Assembly: GCF_000953715.1 (NCBI RefSeq)
Contig: NZ_LN824141.1
Location: forward strand, 1,168,001 to 1,232,000
Origin: Defluviitoga tunisiensis
GTDB lineage: Bacteria; Thermotogota; Thermotogae; Petrotogales; Petrotogaceae
DNA length: 64,000 bases
Direction of reading: 5' to 3'
Both the position numbers and the translations under genes were made by a program. Below are positions 37,068 through 45,171 of the stretch, piece by piece. The notes under the pieces are model-generated. The model saw nothing but the letters and a program-made list of their open reading frames with translations, did no database searches and was not told where the DNA came from. Every line of letters begins with the position of its first letter. The stretch's first letter is position 1.

Positions 37068-37619
37068 ATGGCAAAGGACGGTACCAACCGCGGCGGGGCA
37101 CGTATTGGTGCAGGACAGAAGAAAAAGCCTCTGGCGGATAAGATTTTGGAAGGAAACCCCGGCAGACGAAAGCTCATGGTAATGGAGTTTACGGATGCTG
37201 CGGAACTGGAAGGAGAGAGCATGCCGCCACCGAGGGATTATCTTGCTGCAAAGCAGAAGAACGGAAAAACAACACTGGCGGTGGAAATATACGAAAAAAC
37301 ATGGCAGTGGCTTAAGGAACGCAGGTGTGTTCACCTTATCCCTGCGCAGCTTATAGAGCAATATGCCCAGAGTGTGGCGCGGTGGATCCAGTGCGAGGAA
37401 TGTATCACTGAATTTGGCTTTCTTGCTAAGCATCCGACAACTGGCAATGCCATCCCGTCACCTTATGTGGCTATGAGTCAAAGCTTTATGAAACAGGCCA
37501 ATAACCTGTGGTATCAAATTTATCAAGTCGTGCGGGAAAACTGTGCTACCGAATACAAAGGGGCTACTCCCCACGATGATGTGATGGAAAAACTCCTGAC
37601 AGCCAGGAGGGGTGGCTGA
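37068..37619 (+). CDS. Terminase small subunit, P27 family
   Basis: DNA-recognition subunit of the packaging motor. 183 residues starting MAKDGTNRGGARIGAGQKKK, the hallmark N-terminus of P27-type small terminases, then LADKILEGNPGRRKLMVMEF and a helical core. The start is ATG 37068, 8 nt after GAGGTG; upstream in-frame GTG/ATG codons overlap that site. It binds the packaging site probably located just upstream. Its TGA overlaps the start of the next small gene. Confidence 0.9.
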   Translation: MAKDGTNRGGARIGAGQKKKPLADKILEGNPGRRKLMVMEFTDAAELEGESMPPPRDYLAAKQKNGKTTLAVEIYEKTWQWLKERRCVHLIPAQLIEQYAQSVARWIQCEECITEFGFLAKHPTTGNAIPSPYVAMSQSFMKQANNLWYQIYQVVRENCATEYKGATPHDDVMEKLLTARRGG

Positions 37620-37801
37620 TGCATAAAACAAATTCAATCTTTCTTAGGGAACTAAGAAAATATAAAGACCGTTTAACGAAGCAGCAGTTTAAGACTCTGC
37701 GGGGGCAAGTAATAAACGGAGATTGTGAGGGCGCAAAAAAGGGTCTTAAGAAAATATTGAACAGGAGAATGCAGTATGAACATACAAAAAATATCTGTTG
37801 A
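37619..37801 (+). CDS. Small phage protein, 60 aa
   Basis: Basic, helical protein (MHKTNSIFLRELRKYKDRLT, then KQQFKTLRGQVINGDCEGAK). Small proteins of this kind are commonly found between terS and DNA methyltransferase genes in Clostridial prophages. It starts on the ATG overlapping the terS TGA and overlaps the next gene by 26 nt, so it is part of a tightly packed transcript. Function unknown; a nucleic-acid-binding role is possible from its charge only. Confidence 0.7.
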   Translation: MHKTNSIFLRELRKYKDRLTKQQFKTLRGQVINGDCEGAKKGLKKILNRRMQYEHTKNIC

Positions 37802-39074
37802 AAAACTTAATCCAGCAGCATACAACCCGCGCAAGGATTTAAAACCTGGCGATAAGGAATATGAAAAGCTAAAACGGTCAATAGAGGAATTTGGCTATGT
37901 GGAGCCTGTTATCTGGAACCAAAAAACAGGTAATGTGGTAGGCGGGCATCAACGCTTAAAGGTTTTGCTGGACTTGGGACAGACAGAGATAGATTGCGTC
38001 GTTGTAGATCTTGACCCCCAGAGGGAAAAAGCGCTCAATCTTGCCCTCAATAAGATTCAGGGAGAGTGGGACGAGAATAAACTGGCTGAACTGATGGCTG
38101 AGTTGGACGCAGGTGCCTTTGATGTTTCGCTTACAGGGTTTGACGCTTCTGAAATAGACGAACTGCTCAACCGATGGTACTCCAAAGAGGCGATACAAGA
38201 CAGCTTTGACATAGATAAAGCGCATGAGGAAATTGTGCAGCGCGAGCCTGTAACGAAGCGGGGCGATATCTGGCTTCTCGGAAATCATCGCTTGATGTGC
38301 GGCGACTCTACTAAGGATGAGGATTTTGAGAAGTTGATGGAAGGGTGTCACGCACAGATGGCAGTGACTTCCCCTCCATATGGGGTAGGCAAAGAATATG
38401 AAAAGGCCGGGATTGAACCATGGTTCGAGACAGTACGCCCAGTGATTAGAAACCTGTGCAGGTATGCAGATATTGTCTGCTGGAACTTAGGTGATCTCTA
38501 TGCCACCGGCTCTCAGTTTATTGAACCCACCAGTGTTTACAGTGTGAACATGTTTTTGGAAAACGGTTACCGCCCTATCTGGATCCGCATTTGGAAGAAG
38601 CAAGGGCAAAATTTCGGCGTAGGACCCTATCATCTTGTTTCAAACAAGCCGGTTCAGCAGTATGAGTATATTTCAGCCTTCAGCAATAAAGGAGAAGTTG
38701 AGGAATATAACGATCAGGAATATGTATGGCTTTCAGCCTTTGCGGGACACAGTTATAAATTTGTGAAAAGGCTTACAAAGGAAGAACGCAAGAAATGGGG
38801 CTATGCTGGGATATGGGAGATGACCACTGTACGGGCAAACAAGGAGCATCCTGCAATGTTCCCTGTGGAGCTTCCATGGCGGTGCATCAAAATGCACAGC
38901 GACAAAGGAGGTATTGTGCTTGAGCCGTTCTCTGGCAGTGGAACCACTATAATTGCGGCTGAACAGACCGAGCGTAAATGCTACGCAATGGAGTTATCCC
39001 CTGTTTACTGTGATTTAGCTGTTAAGCGCTGGGAGGAATTCACCGGCGAAAAAGCCGTCAAACTGGAGGGTTAA
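37776..39074 (+). CDS. ParB-like domain fused to DNA methyltransferase (SPPY type)
   Basis: 432 residues. The N-terminal ParB/sulfiredoxin-like domain (about 1-95) has NPRKDLKPGD, GGHQRLKVLLDLG and REKALNLALNKIQGEW. The C-terminal methyltransferase has catalytic TSPPYGVGKEY (about residue 200) and SAM-binding LEPFSGSGTTIIAAEQTERK near the end. SPPY is typical of N4-cytosine methyltransferases, so cytosine is the likelier target. It probably protects phage DNA from host restriction. Start behind GGAG at 8 nt. A paralogue with a different catalytic motif follows by 5 nt. Confidence 0.88.
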   Translation: MNIQKISVEKLNPAAYNPRKDLKPGDKEYEKLKRSIEEFGYVEPVIWNQKTGNVVGGHQRLKVLLDLGQTEIDCVVVDLDPQREKALNLALNKIQGEWDENKLAELMAELDAGAFDVSLTGFDASEIDELLNRWYSKEAIQDSFDIDKAHEEIVQREPVTKRGDIWLLGNHRLMCGDSTKDEDFEKLMEGCHAQMAVTSPPYGVGKEYEKAGIEPWFETVRPVIRNLCRYADIVCWNLGDLYATGSQFIEPTSVYSVNMFLENGYRPIWIRIWKKQGQNFGVGPYHLVSNKPVQQYEYISAFSNKGEVEEYNDQEYVWLSAFAGHSYKFVKRLTKEERKKWGYAGIWEMTTVRANKEHPAMFPVELPWRCIKMHSDKGGIVLEPFSGSGTTIIAAEQTERKCYAMELSPVYCDLAVKRWEEFTGEKAVKLEG

Positions 39075-39079
39075 GATTT

Positions 39080-40333
39080 ATGGATATACTGAAAATACCA
39101 GCAGAAAAATTAAAACCTTCGAAATATAACCCGCGGAAAGATTTAAAGCCTGGTGACCCTGAATATGAAAAATTACGTCGGTCTATTGAAGAGTTTGGAT
39201 ATGTAGAGCCGGTTATATGGAATAAACGCACCGGGAACATTGTCGGCGGACATCAGCGTTATAAAGTACTTACAGCTTTGGGGTATAAGGAGATCGACTG
39301 TGTTGTAGTTGATTTGGATGAACAGCGGGAAAAGGCGCTCAATGTTGCACTGAATAAAATCAGCGGCGAGTTTGATATTCCGCTTTTGACCGATCTGCTT
39401 ATGGACTTAAATGAAGATGGCTTTGACGTTTCTCTTACCGGGTTTGATGCTTCGGAAATTGATGAGTTGTTCCGTGATAAAACAACCGCTAATGTCAAAG
39501 AGGATAATTTCGATACAGAAAAGGCAATTGCAGAGATTAAAACTCCGGTTACCAAAAAAGGCGACATATGGGTACTTGGCAGCCACCGTCTGATGTGCGG
39601 TGATAGCACCATGCTTTCAGATGTGCAAAAGCTGATGAACGGACAAAAGGCGAGATTTGTTTTCACCGACCCACCCTGGAATGTTGATTACGGTTCAGAT
39701 ACCAGGCATCCGAGCTGGAAACCGAGGCAAATTTTAAATGACAAGATGAGCACCGAGGAATTCGGCGCTTTTTTATTGCGTGCTTTTAACTGTATGCGGG
39801 AGATTTCTGAAGTCGGATGCATGACCTATGTGGTAATGAGTGCTCAGGAATGGGGCAGTTTGATGAACGTCATGCGGGAGGCAGGGTATCACTGGTCGAG
39901 CACAATTATATGGAAAAAAGACAGCTTGGTACTATCAAGAAAGGACTATCATACCCAGTACGAGCCGATCTGGTATGGTTGGCTTGAAGGAACACGCCTT
40001 TGCCCGCTTAAAGACCGTAAACAGTCAGATGTTTGGGAGATACCCCGTCCTAAAGTATCGGAGGAGCACCCGACCATGAAGCCGGTTTCGCTTGTAGCAA
40101 AGGCAATGCTCAACAGTTCCCATACTGGAGATTTAGCCCTTGACCTGTTCGGTGGTTCTGGTACGACAATGATTGCGGCACAGCAGACCGGGCGGGTTTG
40201 TTTTATGATGGAGCTTGACCCGAAATACTGTGATGTGATTGTAAAGCGCTATGTTTCACAATTTGGCGCAGATTCAGTATTCTTGGTAACAGGTAGTGAA
40301 AAAATACCTTACGCGGAAACACAGATTGATTAA
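39080..40333 (+). CDS. ParB-like domain fused to DNA methyltransferase (DPPW type)
   Basis: 417 residues, tandem paralogue of the preceding gene. The ParB-like halves are nearly collinear (NPRKDLKPGD, IEEFGYVEPVIWN, FDVSLTGFDASEIDEL occur in both). The methyltransferase catalytic motif is FTDPPWNVDYGS, the DPPW form of N6-adenine enzymes, with SAM-binding LDLFGGSGTTMIAAQQTGRV near the C-terminus. Together the pair could modify both A and C in phage DNA. The pairing of methylation chemistry with each motif is family knowledge; target sites are unknown. Confidence 0.88.
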   Translation: MDILKIPAEKLKPSKYNPRKDLKPGDPEYEKLRRSIEEFGYVEPVIWNKRTGNIVGGHQRYKVLTALGYKEIDCVVVDLDEQREKALNVALNKISGEFDIPLLTDLLMDLNEDGFDVSLTGFDASEIDELFRDKTTANVKEDNFDTEKAIAEIKTPVTKKGDIWVLGSHRLMCGDSTMLSDVQKLMNGQKARFVFTDPPWNVDYGSDTRHPSWKPRQILNDKMSTEEFGAFLLRAFNCMREISEVGCMTYVVMSAQEWGSLMNVMREAGYHWSSTIIWKKDSLVLSRKDYHTQYEPIWYGWLEGTRLCPLKDRKQSDVWEIPRPKVSEEHPTMKPVSLVAKAMLNSSHTGDLALDLFGGSGTTMIAAQQTGRVCFMMELDPKYCDVIVKRYVSQFGADSVFLVTGSEKIPYAETQID

Positions 40334-40373
40334 AAATGTCCTTGCTTTCCCCTCAAAACAGAGCGTTAATGTA

Positions 40374-40404
40374 CTCCACCAAAAAGGAAAGGTGGGATTT
40401 TTTA
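40374..40404 (+). terminator. Terminator after the methyltransferase pair
   Basis: CCACC (40375-40379) / GGTGG (40390-40394) stem followed by GATTTTTTA. Separates the packaging/modification genes from the amidoligase cluster. Confidence 0.65.
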
Positions 40405-40449
40405 TGGGAATCAAAAATGTTTTAGCTTATTTGAGGGGAGGTGTATGGC

Positions 40450-41142
40450 ATGAGCAATAACAGCTTTCGCTTTTCACAGAAGATTGTCGGTCAGGAGAGA
40501 AAAGCCATTGCCTCGGTCATAGCTGAAGCCCTTGAAGGCCAGGTGCGCTATGCCGGAGCACCGGAGTTTTTGTATGAGATTAAAGACGAAAAATCTGCTG
40601 GCAGTTGGACGATTGACAGGGACAGTGTGGTTCACTCACCGAAAATCAGTCTCAATGAAATAAAAACCATCCGTTCAGTTATTGACACGTTGAATGTGGA
40701 GGGCTTTTCAGCAGAGGGGACCATGACAATTACTCTTTCGTTGGAGGGCTTTAGCGCGATTAGCCTTGAAAACCTAAATAATATGCTGGCCAGCAAAGAG
40801 ACATTGATAAAGAAGGCAATGTTGATTGAGGGGGAACTTGTAGTCTTAGCTGAAAATGATGAGATTTCCTTCCCTTTCTGGAACGCGACTCTAAATACTG
40901 ATGAAGTGCAGACCTATATAACGCTGGCAAAGCAGATGGCAGAACAGGCAAAATTACAGATGCGAGTACTGCGCAAAGAAAAACCAACAGATAATGAAAA
41001 ATATGCTTTTCGCTGTTTCCTGCTTAGGTTGGGATTTATAGGAGATGACTTCAAAACCGAACGCAAGGTACTGCTTTCAAGACTGTCCGGTAACGGGGCG
41101 TATCGGAAAGGCAGAGCAAAGGCGGTGGACGAAAATGAATGA
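40450..41142 (+). CDS. Phage protein of the amidoligase neighbourhood, 230 aa
   Basis: Unrecognised function; proteins like this recur beside amidoligases in Clostridial prophages and are sometimes labelled virulence-related. The N-terminal half is mixed alpha/beta (MSNNSFRFSQKIVGQERKAI), the middle has a long helix (EVQTYITLAKQMAEQAKLQM). The C-terminal 45 residues (EKYAFRCFLLRLGFIGDDFK, then SGNGAYRKGRAK) closely resemble the tail of the amidoligase at 41838-42740. Start ATG 40450 behind GGGGAGGTG. Overlaps the next gene by 8 nt. Confidence 0.7.
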   Translation: MSNNSFRFSQKIVGQERKAIASVIAEALEGQVRYAGAPEFLYEIKDEKSAGSWTIDRDSVVHSPKISLNEIKTIRSVIDTLNVEGFSAEGTMTITLSLEGFSAISLENLNNMLASKETLIKKAMLIEGELVVLAENDEISFPFWNATLNTDEVQTYITLAKQMAEQAKLQMRVLRKEKPTDNEKYAFRCFLLRLGFIGDDFKTERKVLLSRLSGNGAYRKGRAKAVDENE

Positions 41143-41470
41143 TTTTCATAGCACCGCCTTCTTTGTCAAGCATCCGTTTAGAATAGAGGATTTAAAAGTG
41201 CCGCATCGGTATGAGACGAGGAAACGATTTGTAGTTGTAAAAACTATCGAGCTATCAAAGATTGATTATGATAATTTCGTTGCCGACCTATGTGTTGATC
41301 GCATTTTCATTGAGGAAAATAAAGGGCTTTGTCACGTTAATGAGGATGGAGTGTGGCGTTGTCTGCTGGTTAAGCAGCGGGGACAGTCTGATGGAATGTT
41401 GGTAATGCCGGATGGTAGAGATTACCCAAAGTATGCCGCATATTATCCTGGAGAGGAGGACGAACTATGA
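41135..41470 (+). CDS. DUF6329-like phage protein
   Basis: 111 residues starting MNDFHSTAFFVKHPFRIEDL; a small soluble alpha/beta protein containing KTIELSKIDYDNFVADL. I recognise it as a recurrent member of this prophage cluster, without a known activity. The ATG at 41135 overlaps the preceding gene's end and has GGTGGA upstream. It overlaps the next gene by 4 nt. Confidence 0.7.
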   Translation: MNDFHSTAFFVKHPFRIEDLKVPHRYETRKRFVVVKTIELSKIDYDNFVADLCVDRIFIEENKGLCHVNEDGVWRCLLVKQRGQSDGMLVMPDGRDYPKYAAYYPGEEDEL

Positions 41471-41696
41471 GTGCAAGAGGCTTCCCTTCAAAAGAAACAG
41501 TCCTTCGCATTAAAGAGCAGTATCTGCCGGGAACACGTGTTGAGCTTATCTGCATGGATGATCCGTATTCTAAGCTGAAACCGGGAGACCAAGGAACAGT
41601 ACTTTCGTGGATGATATCGGAACTGTTCATATCAACTGGGACTGCGGTTCTTCTTTGGGTGTAGCCTATGGTATAGATGTGATCAGAAAGCTGTAA
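41467..41696 (+). pseudogene. DUF4314 protein gene with a frameshift
   Basis: The first 47 codons read as a DUF4314 protein (FPSKETVLRIKEQYLPGTRV, ELICMDDPY, KPGDQGTVLS). After codon TCG near 41609 the frame goes on to a 65-aa product ending at 41664. In the neighbouring frame the missing family end is fully present to a TAA at 41694: VDDIGTVHINWDCGSSLGVA, then YGIDVIRKL. Adding one G after TCG restores the whole protein, so one base was lost here or miscalled. Small phage protein of unknown function. Confidence 0.8.
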
Positions 41697-41837
41697 ATGT
41701 ACACAATTCAAGATGTGTAAAATTGTTCAAAATCCAGTGGAAACTCACGCAGAATTGCCTTGCTATCCTGTGTTTTCAATGGCCTAATGTACACTGCCAA
41801 AGGTCAAAAAACACAGAGAAAGCGAGGAGAAAGCGCA

Positions 41838-42740
41838 ATGATGCTTACAACGAGATTTGGAATCGAGGTAGAATTGACGGGGATGACAAGAAAACAAGCG
41901 GCAAAAACTGCAGCAGCTTTTCTTGGAGGGAGGGTTGAATCCAGCGGAGATTATTACGATACCCAAAAGGTTATTGCACCGGATGGACGGATATGGAAAT
42001 TCATGAGCGACGGGAGCATCCGGACTCAGAAAAAGGAAAACGGCAGGATTGTGGCGGCTGGCCGGGAATATAGCGTCGAGTTGGTAAGCCCGATACTGAC
42101 ATACCGCGAAGACATTGAAACCCTGCAGGAATTGATAAGGAGGCTTCGCAGGGCGGGAGGTTTTGCAAACACAAGCTGCGGAATCCATATCCATATAGAC
42201 GGGGCAAACCACACGCCGCGCAGCATCCGCAATTTTATCAACATTATCGCCAGTAAGAATGACCTTTTCTATAAGGCATTGCAGATTGCACCGGACAGGA
42301 TGCGGTTTTACAAAAAGATGGATGCGGCACTGGTTGAGAAGATGAATCGGCGTAAGCCCAAAACCATGGCGGCGATTGAGAGCATCTGGTACGAAGGTTA
42401 CAGCGAAAGCCGAAGCACCCATTACCATAATAGCAGGTACCACTTTTTGAACCTGCACAGCTTTTTTAACGGCAACGGGACGATTGAGCTTCGAGGCTTT
42501 AACAGCGAACTTCATGCGGGAAAAATTAGAAGCTACATAGTGCTTGCCCTTGCGTTAAACCATCAGGCGTTAACGCAAAAATGCGCTTCCAGCAAAAAGC
42601 CGCAAGTTGAAAATGAGAAGTTTGCCATGCGGACATATCTCAACCGCATAGGGCTTATCGGTGACGAGTTCAAAAACTGCCGGGAGCACCTTTGCAAACA
42701 CCTTGATGGTAACGCGGCATGGCGGTTTCGGGCAGCATAG
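41838..42740 (+). CDS. Amidoligase family protein (glutamine-synthetase-like fold)
   Basis: 300 residues of the Amidoligase_2 group: TRFGIEVELTGMTRKQA (metal-binding Glu pair), YSVELVSPIL, CGIHIHIDGANHTPRS (conserved His-x-His) and GTIELRGFNSELHAGKIRSY. Such enzymes are predicted to form amide (isopeptide) bonds using ATP. Comparative studies of this superfamily (Iyer, Aravind and co-workers) noted phage copies beside gamma-glutamylcyclotransferases, as here. ATG 41838 behind GAGGAG is chosen. The C-terminal tail matches that of the 230-aa protein. The substrate is unknown. Confidence 0.85.
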   Translation: MMLTTRFGIEVELTGMTRKQAAKTAAAFLGGRVESSGDYYDTQKVIAPDGRIWKFMSDGSIRTQKKENGRIVAAGREYSVELVSPILTYREDIETLQELIRRLRRAGGFANTSCGIHIHIDGANHTPRSIRNFINIIASKNDLFYKALQIAPDRMRFYKKMDAALVEKMNRRKPKTMAAIESIWYEGYSESRSTHYHNSRYHFLNLHSFFNGNGTIELRGFNSELHAGKIRSYIVLALALNHQALTQKCASSKKPQVENEKFAMRTYLNRIGLIGDEFKNCREHLCKHLDGNAAWRFRAA

Positions 42741-42801
42741 ATAGACAAGCGCAGGGGTGGATCTCCGCCTCTGCCTTGGTAAATACAAGGAGGATGATAC
42801 G

Positions 42802-43269
42802 ATGAGCAAAGAAAAAGGAACCATATATTTAGCATACGGAAGCAATCTGAACTTAAGGCAGATGGCATACCGCTGCCCAACGGCAAAAGTGCTGGGGAGT
42901 GCAAAACTCACAGGATACCGGCTGTTATTCAGAGGAGGGAATGGCGGCGCAGTAGCGACAATAGAAAAACAAAAAGGTGAAAGTGTACCGGTACTGCTTT
43001 GGAGAATCATGCCTAATGATGAGAAAGCGCTGGACAGATATGAAGGTTATCCGCATCTATACCGGAAAGAAACGGTTAAGGTACGTTTCAAAGGTCAGTG
43101 GGTACCCGCAATGGTGTATATCATGAATGAAGGCAGACCTTTGGGAGCACCGGGTCGTTACTATTACGAGGTGATCCGGCAGGGCTATATAGATGCGGGT
43201 TTTGATATTTCGTTTCTCAATAAAGCGGTAAGAGATTCAATTTCAGCGGCAGAGAAGTCAGAGGTGTAG
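42802..43269 (+). CDS. Gamma-glutamylcyclotransferase-like (AIG2/GGCT) protein
   Basis: 155 residues with the GGCT signature YLAYGSNLNLRQMAYRCPTA and the conserved acidic residue region LDRYEGYPHLYRKETV (catalytic Glu). GGCT enzymes release gamma-glutamyl groups as 5-oxoproline, so the protein could undo the linkage made by the adjacent amidoligase or trim gamma-glutamyl amines. That pairing is inference from gene neighbourhood. Start ATG 42802 behind GGAGG; 62 nt after the amidoligase. Confidence 0.88.
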   Translation: MSKEKGTIYLAYGSNLNLRQMAYRCPTAKVLGSAKLTGYRLLFRGGNGGAVATIEKQKGESVPVLLWRIMPNDEKALDRYEGYPHLYRKETVKVRFKGQWVPAMVYIMNEGRPLGAPGRYYYEVIRQGYIDAGFDISFLNKAVRDSISAAEKSEV

Positions 43270-43272
43270 GAC

Positions 43273-43467
43273 ATGGGTAACGAGAATCTGATAGCTGATA
43301 AGATTTATCGGCAGATTATGGCCATACGGGACAGCGGTGCCTGCAATATGTTTGACTTGCCAAGAGTACAGGAAGAGGCATATAAAATGGGGTTTTATGA
43401 ATTAGTAGTATTTCTTAATGAACACAAGAAAGAATATGCCGAGTTTATCCTGACAGGCAAACGATAA
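43273..43467 (+). CDS. DUF5049-like small protein
   Basis: 64 residues (MGNENLIADKIYRQIMAIRD...), acidic and helical, of the DUF5049 type found before terL in Clostridial prophages. It starts 3 nt after the GGCT stop and is followed by a terminator-like hairpin. Function unknown. Confidence 0.75.
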   Translation: MGNENLIADKIYRQIMAIRDSGACNMFDLPRVQEEAYKMGFYELVVFLNEHKKEYAEFILTGKR

Positions 43468-43508
43468 CGGTTATAACGTAACAAGTTTCATAGAAATCCA
43501 CTAAGGAG

Positions 43509-43538
43509 AGGAACTTCATCCATGAGGTTCCTTTTTTC
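43509..43538 (+). terminator. Terminator-like hairpin in front of terL
   Basis: GGAAC-T-TCAT / ATGA-G-GTTCC with a CC loop, followed by six T. The hairpin contains the first in-frame ATG of the terL frame, which argues that translation of terL begins further downstream. Confidence 0.65.
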
Positions 43539-45171
43539 TTGCTCAATTTTAGGAAAGGAGGCGGCAAAGCTGCGGAAGTTAAAACGGTATAAACCAACCA
43601 AGTTTATGGCGGAAGGTTCCCGATACGACAAGGAAGCGGCGGATGCCGCTGTTACTTTTATAAACTGCCTGAAGCATACCAAGGGTGAATGGTATGGAAT
43701 GCCTTTTGAATTAATTGACTGGCAGGAACAGATTGTCCGGGACATATTCGGCATCTTGAAACCTAACGGATACAGGCAGTTCAACACAGCCTATATAGAA
43801 ATTCCAAAAAAGCAGGGTAAGAGCGAACTTGCAGCGGCAATCGCTTTATACCTGACATGCGGTGATTTCGAGCATGGTGGCGAGGTTTACGGGTGTGCAT
43901 CTGACCGTCAGCAGGCATCCATTGTTTTCGACGTTGCGGTAGATATGGTGGAACAGTGTCCGGCATTAAAGTCTCGAATTAAACCAATGCTGTCGCAGAA
44001 GCGGCTGGTATATAAACCGTTAGGCAGTTTTTATCAGGTGCTTTCAGCGGAGGCATATACGAAACATGGGCTAAACGTCCATGGTGTGGTATTTGACGAA
44101 CTTCATGCTCAGCCAAACAGGGATCTTTATGATGTAATGCTTCACGGATCCGGCGATGCAAGAAAACAACCGCTGTTTTTCCTGATCACAACTGCTGGCA
44201 CAGACCGCAATTCCATCTGCTGGGAAGTGCACCAAAAGGCTGAGGATATTCTTCAAGGGCGTAAGATAGATCCGACTTTCTACCCTGTTATCTACAGCGC
44301 AGCCGATACCGATGACTGGACAAGTGAAAAGGTATGGAGAAAGGTTAACCCGTCACTGGGCATTACAGTTGACATCGAAAAATTGAGGGTGGCTTGTGAA
44401 AATGCCAAGCAAAATCCTGCAGAGGAAAATTTATTCCGTCAGCTCCGCTTAAATCAGTGGGTGAAACAATCGGTGCGCTGGATGCCAATGGATAAGTGGG
44501 ATAAGTGTACGTTTCCTGTTGATGCAGAAAAATTGCGCGGCAGAACATGTTACGGAGGACTTGACTTGTCATCTACTACCGATATTACCGCCTTTGTGCT
44601 GGTGTTTCCACCGCTTGATGAATCTGACAAATATCAGGTTCTACCTTTTTTCTGGATACCGGAGGAAAATATTGATCAGCGTGTGCGGAGAGATCATGTA
44701 CCTTATGATGTCTGGGAGAGGCAGGGCTTTTTATATACCACTGAGGGTAACGTCGTGCATTATGGCTTTATCGAGACCTTTATTGAGGAACTCGGAATGA
44801 AATATAACATTAAGGAAATAGCCTTTGACCGCTGGGGAGCAATTCAGATGACGCAAAACCTCGAGGCTTTGGGTTTTACGGTTGTTTCATTCGGTCAGGG
44901 CTTCAAGGATATGTCCCCGCCTACAAAAGAGTTGATGAAGCTGACATTGGAAGAACGCATCGCTCATGGCGGTAATCCAGTACTGCGGTGGATGATGGAC
45001 AATATCTATGTCAAAACCGATCCCGCCGGAAACATTAAGCCGGATAAAGAAAAATCCACCGAGAGAATAGATGGCGCGGTTGCGCTCATCATGGCGCTTG
45101 ACCGCGCGTTAAGGCATGGAGGAGAAAATATCGGTTCAGTCTATGATGAGCGTGGGCTTTTAATACTCTAA
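43522..45171 (+). CDS. Terminase large subunit
   Basis: ATP-driven packaging motor and nuclease, about 533-549 residues. The ATPase part has EIPKKQGKSELAAAIALYLT (Walker A-like) and GVVFDELHAQPN (Walker B); the nuclease part begins YGGLDLSSTTDITAFVLVFP (first acidic residue) with ERIDGAVALIMALDRAL near the end. HK97/phage-1-like Terminase_1 type. The start is doubtful: ATG 43522 lies inside a terminator-like stem, while AAAGGAGG at 43554-43561 precedes a CTG (43570) where homologous proteins usually begin (RKLKRYKPTKF). Convergent with the minus-strand gene, overlapping its end by 4 nt. Confidence 0.93.
   Translation: MRFLFSCSILGKEAAKLRKLKRYKPTKFMAEGSRYDKEAADAAVTFINCLKHTKGEWYGMPFELIDWQEQIVRDIFGILKPNGYRQFNTAYIEIPKKQGKSELAAAIALYLTCGDFEHGGEVYGCASDRQQASIVFDVAVDMVEQCPALKSRIKPMLSQKRLVYKPLGSFYQVLSAEAYTKHGLNVHGVVFDELHAQPNRDLYDVMLHGSGDARKQPLFFLITTAGTDRNSICWEVHQKAEDILQGRKIDPTFYPVIYSAADTDDWTSEKVWRKVNPSLGITVDIEKLRVACENAKQNPAEENLFRQLRLNQWVKQSVRWMPMDKWDKCTFPVDAEKLRGRTCYGGLDLSSTTDITAFVLVFPPLDESDKYQVLPFFWIPEENIDQRVRRDHVPYDVWERQGFLYTTEGNVVHYGFIETFIEELGMKYNIKEIAFDRWGAIQMTQNLEALGFTVVSFGQGFKDMSPPTKELMKLTLEERIAHGGNPVLRWMMDNIYVKTDPAGNIKPDKEKSTERIDGAVALIMALDRALRHGGENIGSVYDERGLLIL

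Noticed and set aside
37017-37433. 138-codon minus-strand frame opposite terS
   Set aside because: Antisense shadow of the small terminase gene; no ribosome site or family features.
41784-42515. 243-codon minus-strand frame opposite the amidoligase
   Set aside because: It is fully antisense to a gene with recognised motifs, has no ribosome site, and its protein resembles nothing; a shadow of GC-richer codon use.
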